From NCBI GenBank assembly GCA_963383645.1, contig OY726557.1, positions 126,752,603 through 126,816,602 of the forward strand: a stretch of 64,000 nucleotides of DNA, given 5' to 3'. Below are positions 11,390 to 22,924 of this stretch, one piece after another. How positions within the stretch are numbered: the stretch's first letter is position 1; every line of letters begins with the position of its first letter. The position numbers and the translations under genes are program-made. This DNA comes from Muscardinus avellanarius (taxonomy: Eukaryota; Chordata; Mammalia; Rodentia; Gliridae). The notes beneath the pieces are model-generated. The model did not search any database. It was given only the letters and a program-made list of their open reading frames with translations, and was not told the origin of the DNA.

Positions 11390-11885
11390 CCATTGACTTT
11401 TCATGACACCTAGGGTAAAAATCCACGTTCCTTGAGATAACCCTCAGGGTCCTACACCGCCGGGTCCCCGGGGCCTCCCCAGCACCACTTTTGGCCCTTC
11501 CTCCCCGTCCGTGACCACAGTGGACTGTGTCTGTTCCTGACCTTTGATTAGTACGAGGCCTTTGCACTTGCTGCCTGGAACCTTCTGTCTCCGACCACCT
11601 CTCATGTTTGCTTGGCTCTCTTTCATGTGGGTCTCCGGTGGAGGGCCAGCTCCACTCCTCTTTTAGAGACAGTCTTTCCGGTTGCAAAGGAGCTGCGCCG
11701 GCGCCCTTTGCCCTGGGGCCCGGAGTTATTGACCTTATGGTAGATGTGTGTCATTGTTATATTTCCTTCATTGTTTGTTTGTTTGTCATGTGTCTAGGTA
11801 TAAACTCTACAAGTGTGGGCTTCTCATCCTGTCCACTGCTCAATGCATGTCTAAGACAGTACCCTGCACACAGTAGGCCCGCAGT
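11390..11885 (+). repeat. L2 LINE 3' end
   Basis: Diverged match in order to the L2 3' region: GGGTAAAAATCCACGTTCCTTG, GGCCTTTGCACTTGCTGCC, a TTGTTTGTTTGTTTGTC stretch, and GTACCCTGCACACAGTAGGC near the end. CpG-rich spots inside (about 11,460 and 11,690) belong to this segment. Confidence 0.65.
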
Positions 11886-12516
11886 GCCTGCTAGCTTCTG
11901 TTTCTGCCCGATGCCGAGGCTCACTGTGTCCCAGGGGCCCCGGGGTTCCCCCTACATCAGGACAAGGGTATTACTCCAGACTAGCCCTCCCGAGGAGTAG
12001 CTAGGGGATGAGGGAGGCATCTCCCATGGCCCTCTTGAGGCTAAACAGGGTTAATCCTACACAGGGCGACCTTGTGTTAGAGCTTTGAATTAGGAAGCTG
12101 GACTAGAGGCGACAGGAGTTAGTTCTGCAGAAATTGCAGCTGCTCATGAAAAGGGCATCCTTGTGTGAGCATCGAGGAAGTGAGACGTGGAGGATAAATA
12201 CAGCTCCACCAGCTCCTCCAGGGGTGCTCCTGGCAAGCCCCAAGCTGAACACCCAGGGCTTTTCACAGGCTCTTCTTCACCTGCAGAGAGGAGGGTGGAA
12301 CTGCTGTAAATGGTGTTGTGATAGCCCACAAGGAACTTTTCTGCAAGCTGGAAATTGCCCCTCCATTTGGACACTGCCCTGCAATAAGGCATATGTTGTG
12401 GCCAGCAGATGGAGGGCTGGACTGGCCAGGAGGTGTTTGCCCAAGTTTACACTGTGCCGATCCCTGGACCACTGCCCTAGGAGGAAGCTGGCCACAAGGG
12501 GCGAGTGAGATGTGTT
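11886..12516. other. Single-copy block, nothing recognised
   Basis: No repeat family and no convincing exon. Open frames overlap on both strands. Confidence 0.35.
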
Positions 12517-12779
12517 GACCTGAGATTACCTACCTCCTCTTCAGTAACGATCCTTGGAGTAAATTCAACCACCCTCGGAGAGAGCAAGATAGTGCTGTGT
12601 TTTATCCTCATGTATCCAACAGAAAACCTAAGACCTGGGAGGTGGCGTGGCCACACTCACACAGCCCATGGCCATCTGAATTCAGGCCCAGGTGTGGGAA
12701 ACTCCAGCATCCGTAGTCCTTGTTTTTTTCTCTTATCTAACTTTTTGTTGAAAGTGTATCACATTCATCAGTTTATAAA

Positions 12780-13135
12780 AGTTAAGGTATGGTGGCACAC
12801 GCTTGTAATCCCAGTACTTGGGAGGCTGGGACAGGAGGATCACAGGTTTGAGACCAACCTCAGCAACTTAGCAAGGCCCTGTTTAAAAAAAAAAAGAAAG
12901 AAAGAAACAGGGCTGGGAGTATAGCTCAGAGGTAGAACAAACAGAGTCTCACTAAGTTGCCAAGGGCCTCACAAGTTGCTAAGGCCGGCTGAAAACCTGT
13001 GATCCACCTGTCTCAGCCTCCCAAGTACTGATATTACGAGCACCACATCTGGCTTCCACCTGCCTTTTTACAATTTAAAATTCTAGGAGTATAGCTCAGA
13101 AGTAGAACACAACTCAGTTCAATCTCCAGTACCAC
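12780..13135. repeat. Inverted SINE pair with trailing ID half
   Basis: A plus-strand B1-dID (12,780-12,938) breaks off within its ID half and runs straight into an antisense B1 (12,939-13,052). A separate ID half is at 13,080-13,135. In a transcript the two B1 arms could pair. Confidence 0.8.
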
Positions 13136-13137
13136 CA

Positions 13138-13187
<50 letters not shown>

Positions 13188-13222
13188 TATAGCAATAATA
13201 ATAATGATGATGATGATGATAT
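13138..13222. repeat. (AAT)n then (ATG)n microsatellite
   Basis: AAT repeats at 13,138-13,182, an interrupted stretch, then AATG/ATG repeats to 13,222, at the tail of an ID half. Confidence 0.95.
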
Positions 13223-13500
13223 TGAATTTTGGAGTTCATTTGATTTCAGAATGCATAAATTTCATCTTCGTTTTCTCAGCTGCTTAGTGTTTCAATTCCT
13301 GGGCTGTGATGTAGTTAAACAGGTCTCTATGAATAGATTTTCAAGTTGTTTCCATCTTTTACTGTTATTAAAAAGGGCTTTGAGTCCTATTAAAAAGGGT
13401 GTGGTGGCATGTGCCCATTGTCCTTGCTGAGGCAGGAGCGTGGCTTGAGCCCAGGAGTTCAAAGCCAGTGTGGGCAGTAGTGTAGACTTCATCTCGAGGC
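13223..13500. repeat. L1-like fragment and B1 monomer
   Basis: 13,226-13,395 (TTTTCAAGTTGTTTCCATC...) resembles old LINE-1 3' sequence. 13,396-13,500 is a B1 monomer with GCTGAGGCAGGAGCGTGGC. Confidence 0.5.
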
Positions 13501-13792
13501 AGGAAGGAAGAAAAGTGCTGTAAGAAAGATCTTGATAGACGTGTCTCTGTGCAAACACAAGAGACTTCTGTAGCATAGACTTCTGGCAAGGAAATCACCT
13601 GGGAAAAAGGGGTAGGGGAGTGTTAAAAAATACAGCCAGCCCCCTCCCACAAGGCTGACTTGCTTTATACTTCCACCATGGATCTGAGGAGCCCCACTCC
13701 TCACACCTTACCTGCACCACAAACTTCAGGCCTCTTGAGGATTGTTGGGATTGGTGAAAAAGCGTCTACCATAATGGCAGTTTTATTTATTT

Positions 13793-13972
13793 GTTTATGG
13801 TACTGGGGATTAAATCCAGAGGCATTCTACCTTCAAGCTACACCTTCAGCCCAATTTTATTTCTTATTTGGAAACAGGGTCTGGATCGTTGAGAGCCTCG
13901 CTAAGTTGCCGAGGCTGGCTTTGAACCTGCGTACCTCCTGTCTCAGCCTCCCAAGTACCAGGCTAGGCTCAC
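13793..13972 (-). repeat. Antisense B1-dID absent from paralogous copy
   Basis: Inserted within duplication copy A after GGCAGTTTTA; the right flank resumes CACAGTTTTAAATG. The paralogous sequence near 16,560 (GTCAATTTTAAACATAG) lacks the SINE, so it preserves the pre-insertion state. Confidence 0.75.
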
Positions 13973-14067
13973 AGTTTTAAATGTAGATGAGCCTAAGTAC
14001 CAATTATTTATTTTCACTGTAAACTATATTTTTCATATGCTAGGTCTGCATTTATTTATTTATTTAG

Positions 14068-14366
14068 TGGGTCTGGAGATGGAAACCAGGGACATTCGAC
14101 CTCTGAGCTACACCCCCTACCCTATTTTTTATTCTTTATTTTGAAACAGGGTCTCACTAAATTGTGGAGGGCCTCACTAAGTAGCTGAGGCTGTCCATGA
14201 ACCGTCTCAGCCTTCCGAATGCTGGGATTACAAGCGTGCGCCACCATGCCTGGCTTTGTTTATATTTTTATTTTTTATTTTGTGTGTGTGTGGTTCTGGG
14301 GAAGGAACCCAGGGGCATTCTACCTCTGAGCTACACCCTCAGCCCTATTTTATGTTTATTTTTATT

Positions 14367-14397
<31 letters not shown>

Positions 14398-14605
14398 TTT
14401 GGTGGTACTAGGGATGGAACCCAGGGGCTTTCTACCTTGGGGCTATACTCCCAGACCTATTTTATACTTTGTTTGGAAACAGGGTCTCACTAAGTTGCTG
14501 AGAGCCTCACTAAGTAGCTGATGCTGGCTTCGAACCTGTGGGATCCTCCTGTCTTAGCCTCCCAAGTGCGAGGATTACAAGCGTGCGCCACCACGCCCGG
14601 CTATT
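14068..14605 (-). repeat. Antisense SINE stack with (TTTA)n
   Basis: B1-dID at 14,068-14,255, an ID half at 14,285-14,350, a TTTA array at 14,360-14,400, and another complete dimer at 14,401-14,605. Confidence 0.85.
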
Positions 14606-15590
14606 TTATGTTTATTTTAAAACAGAGTCTCGCTAGGTTGATGAAAGTCAACCTAGATTGACTCTCAACTGCTGAGGCCAGCCTCAGCAACTTAGTGAGG
14701 CCCTATTTCAAAAATAAAATAGAAGCCTGGCATTGTAGCACATACTTGTAATCCCAGTATTTGAGAGGCTGAGACAGGAGGATTGCAGATTCAAAGCTAG
14801 CTTTAGCAGCTTAGTGAGGCTCTCAGCAACTTTGGAAACCCTGTTTCCAAATAAAATATTAAAATAGGTGTGAGGGTGTAGCCCAGAAGTAGATGGTCCC
14901 TGGGTTCCATCCCTAGTACCACAAATACAAAAAAAATAGGGCTGAGGGTGTAGCTCAGAATGCCCCCGGTTCAATCCTCAGTACCACAAAACAAAAACAA
15001 AAAATAACAAAGGATCCCCCCCCCAAAAAAAACCAAGAAATAAAGGGGCCAGGTGTGACACACACTTGTAATCCCAGCTACTCTCTATTCCTCGTTACTT
15101 GAGAGGCCGAAACAGGAGTCTTTTTTACTTTAGTAAGACTGTCTAAAATAATACAGAAGGGACTGGAGGTGTAGCTTAGTGGTAGAACACTTGTCTAGCA
15201 TGCCTAGGGCCCCGGATTCAATCACCAGTACAAAAAAAAAAAAAAAAAAAGAACAAGAAATAGAGAAAGAAAGGAAAGAAACAAGGAAGGAAGAGAGGAA
15301 GAGCTGGGTTTGTGTCTCAGAGGTATAGTACTTGCCTGACATACTTGAAACCCTGAATTTTATCCCCAGCATGGCAAAAAAAAATTTTTTTTAAGCCAGG
15401 CATGGTGGCACACACCAGTAATCTCAGTACCTGGGAGACTGCAGGTTCAAGACAAGCTTCAGCAATTTAGTAAGGCCTCTAGAGAGTTAGTGAGACTCTG
15501 TTTCAAAAAGCTGGTCTCAAACCTGCAGTCCTTTTGTTTCAGCTTCCCAAGTAATGGGATTATGGGTGTGTGCCACCACAACTGGCTACT
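14606..15590. repeat. Dense mixed-orientation SINE stack
   Basis: Rearranged SINE pieces at 14,606-14,705; plus-strand dimer 14,706-14,935; ID half 14,936-15,005; plus-strand dimer 15,045-15,235; A/G-rich tract to 15,300; solitary ID 15,303-15,380; plus-strand B1 15,394-15,510 joined to antisense B1 to 15,590. Confidence 0.8.
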
Positions 15591-15604
15591 AAGTTTTTGT
15601 GTGC

Positions 15605-15676
15605 ATGTGTGGTACTGGGGATTGAATGTGGGATGTTCTATATTTGAGCTACACACTCAGCCCTCTTTGTATTTTA

Positions 15677-15720
<44 letters not shown>

Positions 15721-16050
15721 CAATACTGGAGATTAAACCCAGGGACATTCTACCTCTGAGCTACAACCCCAGCTTTATTTTATTATTATTATTATTTTTT
15801 GAAACAGGGTTTTACCAAATTGCAGAGAGCCTTACTAAGTTGCTGAGGCTGGCTGCGAACATGTGATACTTCTGTCTCAGCCTCCCAAGTACTAGAGTTA
15901 CAAGTATGGATTACCATATATATATATATTTTTTTTTTCTTTGTAACAAGGTCTCATTAGGCTATTGAGGCTAGTCCTGAACCTTCCCTCTTCCTGTCTA
16001 AGCCTCCCAAGTACTGGGATTACAGACAAGCACCTTCATGTCCATCCTGA
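15605..16050 (-). repeat. Antisense SINEs with (TTA)n
   Basis: ID half 15,605-15,665, a TTA microsatellite at 15,681-15,720, a complete dimer 15,721-15,915, and a B1 half 15,930-16,050. Confidence 0.85.
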
Positions 16051-16144
16051 TATTTTTTTATTATGGTCACATACACGATTGTAATGTTATATTTACCATC
16101 TTCCTCAGCTCAGTGGCATTAAGTGTATTCATTATCATCGTCCC
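16051..16144. repeat. Old L1-like 3' segment
   Basis: TATGGTCACATACACGATTG...CAGTGGCATTAAGTG is like the old LINE-1 3' motif and resembles 20,098-20,175 in this window. Confidence 0.45.
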
Positions 16145-16640
16145 CTGAGATTAGCTGCTTCCTCTTCAGTAATGGTCCTTGGAACAAGGGTTCTTGAAAG
16201 GCCAGCTGCCTTTAGCACTGTGTTTTATCTTCATTTACTCATACGTTGAGTGAACCATACAGGTGCACACCTGTAATCCCAGTGATTCAGGAAGATGACG
16301 CAGAAAGATGGAAAGTTCAAGGCCAGCCTGGGCAGTTTAGCAAGACTGTCTCAAAAAAAAAAAAAGGGGGAGTGGTTGTGGGTATAGCTCAGTGATGGAG
16401 TGCACCTGGGCTCAGTCCCCAGTAGAATCCCTGCACACCAGAGTCAACCACCACGGAAGTGAGGGGCCCCATTCCCCACACTCCCCCTGCACCATGCACC
16501 ATGAACCTTAGGCCTCTTGGACTTTGCTGTTGGGATTGGTGAAAAAGTGTCTACCGCAGTGTCAATTTTAAACATAGATGAGCCTATGTGCCATATTTAT
16601 ATCTTCACTGTAAACTGTATATTTATATTCTAGGCCTGCT
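16145..16640. repeat. Old local duplication, copy B
   Basis: Counterpart of 12,517-14,062. It is interrupted by one plus-strand B1-dID (16,255-16,430) and lacks the SINE found at 13,793 in copy A. Confidence 0.65.
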
Positions 16641-16860
16641 TTTTTTTTTTTTTTTGTGGTGCTGGGGATGAAACCCAGGGACTTTCAACCTCCAGGCTAT
16701 ACTCCCAGACCTTCTATTTTATATTTTATTTGGAAATAGGGTCTCATTAAATTCCTGGAGAGCCTCACTAAGCTGCTGAGGCTGGCTTTGAACCTGCGAT
16801 CCTCCTGTCCCAGCCTCCCAGGTGCTGGGATTAGAAGCGTGTGCCACCAGGCCTGGCTCT
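16636..16860 (-). repeat. Antisense B1-dID SINE
   Basis: T-run followed by a complete antisense dimer ending GTGTGCCACCAGGCCTGGC. Confidence 0.85.
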
Positions 16861-17170
16861 TCTTTTAGATTTGCATGAGTACGCTTTAGGGGAAGGGAAT
16901 GAACCAGTCTGCAATACTGTACATGAAGTGCAGATGTGTTTCCCCAGTTACTCATTCATCTTTTAACTATTGTCTCTCTTTAATTCTAGGTAGGTGAATA
17001 TATCCATCTTTTCTTGTATGGCCTCTAGACTTATTCTTCTTTTTAATATAAGAATACTTCAGGAACAAAATTAACCTAACAGACCTGTGATAATCAGCCG
17101 GATTGTCACATTATCAACAAATGAAAACTTTTCCCATATTATGTCAGACTTCTATTTATTTATTTATTTT
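16861..17170. other. AT-rich single-copy or very old L1 sequence
   Basis: No gene seen. Phrases such as CCATCTTTTCTTGTATGGCC suggest decayed LINE-1 3' sequence, but I cannot align it with confidence. Confidence 0.3.
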
Positions 17171-17185
17171 TATTCTTAAAAAATA

Positions 17186-17745
17186 AGCCGGGCATAGTGC
17201 ATGCTTACAATACCAGTACGTGGAAGGCTGAGGCAGAAGACTTATGTAGGTTTGAAGCCAGCCTCAGCTCCTTAGTGAGGCTCTCAGTAGCAACTCAGAC
17301 TGGTTCCAAATAAAATATAAAAATAGATCTGGGAGTGTAGCCTGGAGGTAGAAAGTCCCCGGGTTCCATTCCCAATGCCCCCCCCCCAATAAATAAATAA
17401 AAAATGAATAAAAACTTAAAAGTTAAAAAATAAAAAAGCAAAGGGGTCGGTTCAGGCTAAGCATGGTGGTGCATGCCTGTAATCCTAGTACTTGAGGGGC
17501 TGAGGCAGGAAGATCCCAGGTTTGAGTCCTGTCTCCACAATTTAGTAAGATAAAGTTTATCTTACTAAATTTAGTAAAATAAGAAATAGAATAGGGATGG
17601 GGTATGGCTGGGATATAGAATGCTCCCAGGTTCAATCCCCAGTACCTAACTATGTATATGGACTGAGTCCTCATGGAGCATGCGAGTAATTCCAGTGTTT
17701 AGGAGGATCACAATTTTGAGGCCAACCTCAGCAAGCTAGAAACAC
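17186..17745 (+). repeat. Two plus-strand SINEs, one with a palindrome
   Basis: Dimers at 17,186-17,390 and 17,455-17,650, then a B1 remnant to 17,745. The second dimer carries a perfect inverted repeat at 17,539-17,571 (16-bp arms, 1-bp centre) in its B1 body. Confidence 0.8.
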
Positions 17746-17777
17746 TCTTTTTTTATTTCTTTATGTTTATTTATTTT

Positions 17778-18230
17778 TTGTGGTACCGGCGATGGAACCT
17801 AGGGACACTGTACCTCTGAGCTACACCCCCAGTCCTAATTTTTAGTATTTTTATTTTTTGAGGCAAGGTCTCGCTGAGTTGCGGAGGGCCTTGCTGAGTT
17901 GCGGAGGGCCTCGCTAAGTAGCTAAGGCTGTCCATGAACTGCGATCCTCCAGTCTCCGCCTCCCGAATGCTGGGATTACAAGCGTGTGCCACCAAGCCTG
18001 GCCTTTTTCTTTTTCTTTTCTTTCTTTCTTTTTTTTAAATTATTTTGGTACTGGGATCAAACCCAGAGGCAATATACCTTCAAGCTATACCCCCAGCTTG
18101 ATTTGACTTCTTACTTCTCACTAGGTTGCTGAAAGCCTTGCTAAATTGCCAAGGCTGGCTTTGAACTTGTGATCCTCCTGTCTCAGCCTCCCAAGTACTA
18201 GGATTATAAGTGTGTGCCACCACACCTGGT
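17778..18230 (-). repeat. Two antisense B1-dIDs
   Basis: Copies at 17,778-18,003 and 18,040-18,230. The first has an internal tandem duplication of about 20 bp (GAGTTGCGGAGGGCC twice, around 17,876-17,912). Confidence 0.85.
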
Positions 18231-18234
18231 TCGA

Positions 18235-18765
18235 GACCCTATTTCAAAATGATAAATTAGGGCTGAGTGTAGTTTGGAGGTAAAATGACCCTGGGTTTAA
18301 CTCCCAATACAAACAAACAAACCAAAACAAAAACCAAACCAAAACAAGAAATAAAGGGGCCAGTTGTGGTGGTTCACACCTATAATCCCAGCTACTCTTT
18401 AATTCCAGCTACTTGGGAGGCTGAGCAGGAGGACCTCAAGTTCAAGGCTAGCCTAGGCACTTTAGTGAGACCCTGTCAAAAATAATATATAAAGGGCTAG
18501 AGATGTAGCTCAGTGGTAGAACACTTGTCTAGCATGCCTAAGGTCTTGGATTCAGTCTCCAATACAGGAAGGAAGGAAGGAAGGAAGGAAAGAAGGAAGG
18601 AAGGAAGGAAGGAAGGAAGGAAGGAAGGAAGGAAGGAAGGAAGGGGAAAGAAAGAAAGATAGAAAAAAGAAAGAAGGAAGGGCAGGCTGGGGATGCATCT
18701 CAGAGGCGCAGCACTTGCCTAACATATGTGAGTCCCTGAGTTTAATTCCCAGCATGGCAAATGAT
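18235..18765 (+). repeat. Plus-strand SINEs with (GGAA)n
   Basis: ID half 18,235-18,330, dimer 18,350-18,567, a GGAA array at 18,568-18,642, and a solitary ID at 18,686-18,765. Confidence 0.85.
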
Positions 18766-18934
18766 AATCATAATTAATTTTGAAGTGACAAAAGTACAAA
18801 ACTAAAGACTTGCCTCTACAATCTATTCCATTCTTCCCCATCTTCCTACACTATAATTCTCATTGAAAATGGGGCATGCTTCTATATTTCATTTTCTCTC
18901 TTTCTTTCCTTCTTGCTCTTCCTTCCTTTTTCCT

Positions 18935-19125
18935 TCCTTTTTTCTGTACTAGGGATTTAATTTAGGAATATACCATCTCTGAACTACACCCCCAGCCCCC
19001 CCTTTTAAATTTACTTTGACTTGAGGACTCACTAAGTTGTTGAGGCTGGCTCTGAACTTGCAATTCTCCTGCCTCAGCCTCCCAAGTACTGGGATTACAG
19101 GTGTGCATTACCATGCCCAGCTATG
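18935..19125 (-). repeat. Antisense B1-dID SINE
   Basis: Dimer from GTACTAGGGATTTAATTTAG to GTGCATTACCATGCCCAGC. Confidence 0.8.
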
Positions 19126-19680
19126 TTTCGTTCTTCTATCAACACATACTATTTGCCTGCATCTTTGTACATATAAGCATAGTATTATCTTTAGATTCAT
19201 ACTTAATATAATTTTTGTAAAATTGAACAAACATCATATTTTAAGTATATGCAAATTGATCTATATAACTTACTTTCTTCAGCCTAAATGGCTCTATGGT
19301 GTTCAACTGTATAACTATACCACAATTTATTTAGCCATCCCTCTACTGATGGATACTTAAGTTGTTCCCATGATTTCTTATTGCAGCAATAATAAATTAG
19401 CATCCTTGAATGGGTGTATGTGTACAAGGGGGAGTTGATTTGGATGCACCCAGAAATGGAATTGCCATGTTGAAAGGTGCACACATTTTCAGCTCACTAG
19501 ATACTGTGAAGTGCTTTTATCAGCCATTTCAATTTGTACTCTCATCAACAATGTGAGGTAAATGATATTTGGGCTTAATCTGCATTCCTGGTCAGCAATG
19601 TCTTTTTATATATTGTTGAGTCTGCCTCGAACTTGTGATTCTCCTAACCAGTATCTTTTCATATATGTCTGTTAGGTGTG
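19126..19680. repeat. Ancient L1 3' region
   Basis: Diverged but ordered likeness to old mammalian LINE-1 3' sequence: TTTATTTAGCCATCCCTCTA, CTGATGGATACTTAAGTTG, CCCAGAAATGGAATTGCC, ACTCTCATCAACAATGTG. AT-rich with no intact frame. The preceding 18,770-18,930 may belong to it. Confidence 0.55.
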
Positions 19681-19682
19681 TG

Positions 19683-20055
19683 TGTGTGTGTGTGTGTTGC
19701 TGGGGATGGAACCCAGGGGCATTCTGTCTCCAAGCTATATCCCCAGCCCTATTTTTTATTCTTTATTTTGAAAGAAGGTCTCACTAAGTTGCGGAGGGCC
19801 TCACTAAGTAGCTGAGGCTGGCAGCAAATGCGTGATCCTCCTGTCTCAGCTTCCCAAGTGCTGGGATTACAAGTGTGCGCCACCATGCCCGGCTAGGTAT
19901 TTGGTTTTAATCTGTGAATTGCCTTTCTATGTTCTTTGTTTTCCTAATTCTTTTGCTTTCTACTTTTTCCTCTTTTTTTGCAGTGCTAGGGATAGAACCC
20001 AGGGCTTTGTGCACGCTAAGTGTGTGCTCTACCACTCAGGCACACTCGCAACCCT
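19683..20055 (-). repeat. Antisense B1-dID and solitary ID
   Basis: A short GT run, an antisense dimer (to 19,893) and a true monomeric ID on the minus strand (19,979-20,055) with the GTGTGCTCTACCACTCAGGC box. Confidence 0.85.
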
Positions 20056-20224
20056 TACCTGATTTTTTTATTATGCAACTCTTACCTGATTTTTTCTTAT
20101 GGTAAAGTACACAATCATAATGTTATATTTACAATCTAAGTCCTTGTTAAGTGTAAAGTTCAGTGGCATTAAATAAGTATATATGGTGGTGATAATAGCA
20201 CTCTCTCTATATATATTGTTTGGC

Positions 20225-20309
20225 TGGTCTTCAACCTGCGATCCTCCTGTCAGCTTTCCAGGAACTCGGACTACATGTGTGTTCTACTATGCTTGGCTAA
20301 GACTGTGGG

Positions 20310-20350
<41 letters not shown>

Positions 20351-20520
20351 ACTGGGAATGGAATCCAGAGGCATTCCACCTCCAAGCTACACTCACAGCT
20401 CTGTTTTATTCTTTTATTTGGAAACAGGGTCTCACTAAGTAGCTGAGGCTGGCCGTGAACCTGCGAGCCTCCTGTCTCAGCCTTCCAAGTACTGGGATTA
20501 CAGGTGCATACCACCTCATC
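20225..20520 (-). repeat. Antisense SINEs with (GT)n
   Basis: B1 fragment 20,225-20,297, a GT run 20,311-20,347 and a dimer 20,348-20,520. Confidence 0.85.
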
Positions 20521-21290
20521 CCCGGGACCTCAGGTCATCCTGAGTCTGTACTGTTTTCCACTGCTTTGAGCCCACTGCAGCTGGGTCCTGGCATTTTGTC
20601 CAAGCTGGTCATCTTGAAGAGTAAGTGAGGTGGAAGGAGGTCTCCTGAGGAGTAGGTTGTCTCCAAGCACTGAGCACTCCTGGGGCCAACCAGTGTCTTC
20701 TGTCTGACGTCGGCCCCTGCTGTGGCCCGGCACCTTGGGAGCTGCTAGTGGTTAGCTGAGTCAAAGTTGGCAACGGCCAGTTCTGTGGAAACCGCATCTG
20801 CCTGGTGATAAGGGCGTCCTTGTGAGGGCAGTGACGAGCATTTGTCAGATAGCGGCAGAGGGAGCTCTGGTGTGAACCTCTAGCAAGCCCCAGCACCGCG
20901 TTTGCCTTCTTGTAAAATACGAGCATGAGATGTGTTAACTTGTTGATGCTTTTAGTTCAGAGTTGTTCTGCTTATTTGCTTTGGTGAGCAAGTATTAATT
21001 CAGATGTCCATTCATTTAAATAGTTGTTGATTACCTTTCCCATGCCAGAAATACCCTTTGGTTTTGGAGAGACTTGGACACAAGATGACCTTGTGTTCTT
21101 GGAACATACAGCCTAGTGGACACTGGAGACAGTGTAGCGTAACTGCTCCCACAGGAGTGAAGCAGGTGATGTGACAGAGACAGATGTAGGAGTGCTGTGG
21201 CTCCTGGCATTGGGTGGTCCAGAGGAAGGCATGGCCAGGAGGAGGGGAGGCTGGGAGGGAAGTCTGGTCTTGAGTTCCAACCACTAATTC
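20521..21290. other. Single-copy block with a possible L2-like piece
   Basis: No gene recognised. 21,008-21,115 has the style of a decayed L2-type repeat. The minus strand has chance open frames. Confidence 0.35.
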
Positions 21291-21295
21291 CAGAT

Positions 21296-21490
21296 CCCCC
21301 AGCTGGGCATGGTGGCACATGCCTATAATCCCAGTACTTAGGAAGCTGAGACAGGAGGATTGCAGGTTTGAAGTTAGCCTCAGTAACTTAGTGAGACCTC
21401 AGCAATTTTGCAAGACCCTGTTTCAAAATAAAACATAAAAAGAGCTGGGGGTATAGATCATAACTAGAACACCCTAGATTCAACCACCAG
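21296..21490 (+). repeat. B1-dID SINE
   Basis: Dimer from AGCTGGGCATGGTGGCACAT to TTCAACCACCAGCATGCC. Confidence 0.8.
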
Positions 21491-21839
21491 CATGCCCTGC
21501 ATCCTCTTCCCAAATATAAAAACTGAATTTCATACTATGCACAACTGTGTATCACATTGAGCTGAGACAGTCCAAGACTATCCCCGGACCTCACTAGCAT
21601 TTACTAAACATGCGTTTTCTCCCCATGATACAACTTTTACCTCACATAACAACATTTGCATTCTGATACACATGTGCGAACACACACCCGCCCTTAATTT
21701 GAGAATGGAGGCTAGGCAGAAGTGGGGGGTCAAAGCCAGTAGTTTCAGTTTTGGGGTCCTTGTCAGGGCAGGGTGACAGGGCATGGTGTTTTAAATGTTG
21801 CGGGATCTGGAATTATTATTACTATATTGTTTTGCATGT
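21491..21839. other. Single-copy block, nothing recognised
   Basis: No repeat or exon identified. Confidence 0.3.
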
Positions 21840-21942
21840 ATGTGGTATTGGGGGGGTAGAACCTCGAACCTGTGATTCTCCTGTCTCAGCCTCTCAATTA
21901 CTGGGATTACAGGCATGCACCACTGTGCCCAGTTTTTATTTG

Positions 21943-21989
<47 letters not shown>

Positions 21990-22180
21990 CTGGGGATGGA
22001 ACCCAGGGGCATTCTATCTCCAATCTACACCCCCAGCTCTATTTTTTATTCTTTATTTTGAAACAGGGCCTCACTAAGTTGCAGAGGGCCTCACTAAGTA
22101 GCTGACTGCAAACCTGTGCTCCTCCTGTCTCAGCCTCTCAAATGCTGGGATTACAAGCACATGCCACCATGCCTCGCTTC
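21840..22180 (-). repeat. Two antisense SINEs with (GT)n
   Basis: B1-type copy to 21,935, a GT run 21,944-21,987, then a dimer to 22,180. Confidence 0.85.
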
Positions 22181-22304
22181 TATCTGTTCTTTTGATCATG
22201 GACATATGGATCAAAAGATAGTGTTCTTATAAATAATTTTCTTCAATTCACATTTTATGCAGTGGCAGTTTCTGGTCTTCACCTCATGTATGAAGATAGT
22301 GTAC

Positions 22305-22460
22305 TAGCCAGGCATGGTGGTGCACGCTTGTAATCCCAGTACTTGGGAGGGTGAGACAGGAGGATAGCAGGCTCACAGGTTTATGGCCAGCCTCAGCTAC
22401 TTAGTGAGCCTCTCTGCAATTTAGTGAGACTTTGTTTCAAAATAGATAATAAAAAAATAG
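22305..22460 (+). repeat. B1 half of a B1-dID
   Basis: B1 and linker are present; the ID half is missing after AATAGGTCTG. 22,461-22,924 is single-copy with nothing recognised. Confidence 0.75.
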
Positions 22461-22924
22461 GTCTGTGAGGAGAGAGAAGGCTCTGGTGAGCCAGTTCCTT
22501 CTGCTTGTCCACCCAAACTTTGCCCATCAGTGTGGACTCTTGAAGATGTGTTAGGGGATAAAAGACAAACAAGCAAACAAAAGATGTAAGAGGGAGAGTT
22601 GGGGGAGGTTGGGTATGGGCAGAGCAGAGGCTGGACTTGTGGGCCAAGGGACACTTTTATCTTATCTTGAACTATGCTTCCATACCCAGGGTTCCAGTGA
22701 CTCAAGAGAGGCACCACCACCCAGGGAAGAGATCTCTGGATGCTGATGTGTTTGAGACCTTAGAACTCCAGGGCTATAATGACTGCATCTCAATCACCGG
22801 GGCCCCTCCCAAGACTTCTCAGAAGTCCTGTAAGACTCCCCCCAAAAAATCCAACTCCAAACTGTATCTATTATGAAAAGATACTTTACATAAACAATGA
22901 TATATCAGGCAGGACAGGGCAACA

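Larger units (their letters stand above)
12517..14062. repeat. Old local duplication, copy A
   Basis: Non-SINE segments of this interval (12,517-12,620; about 13,650-13,790; 13,973-14,062) align in order with 16,145-16,640. Shared marks include CTCTTCAGTAA, GTGCTGTGTTTTATC/GCACTGTGTTTTATC, GTTGGGATTGGTGAAAAAG and TTCACTGTAAACT. Part of the 12,600-12,700 stretch looks like an MIR. SINEs are inserted between the segments. Confidence 0.65.

Noticed and set aside
11450..11720. Possible CpG-island promoter at 11.45-11.72 kb
   Set aside because: The sequence follows the L2 3' end in order, and its CpG density is modest.
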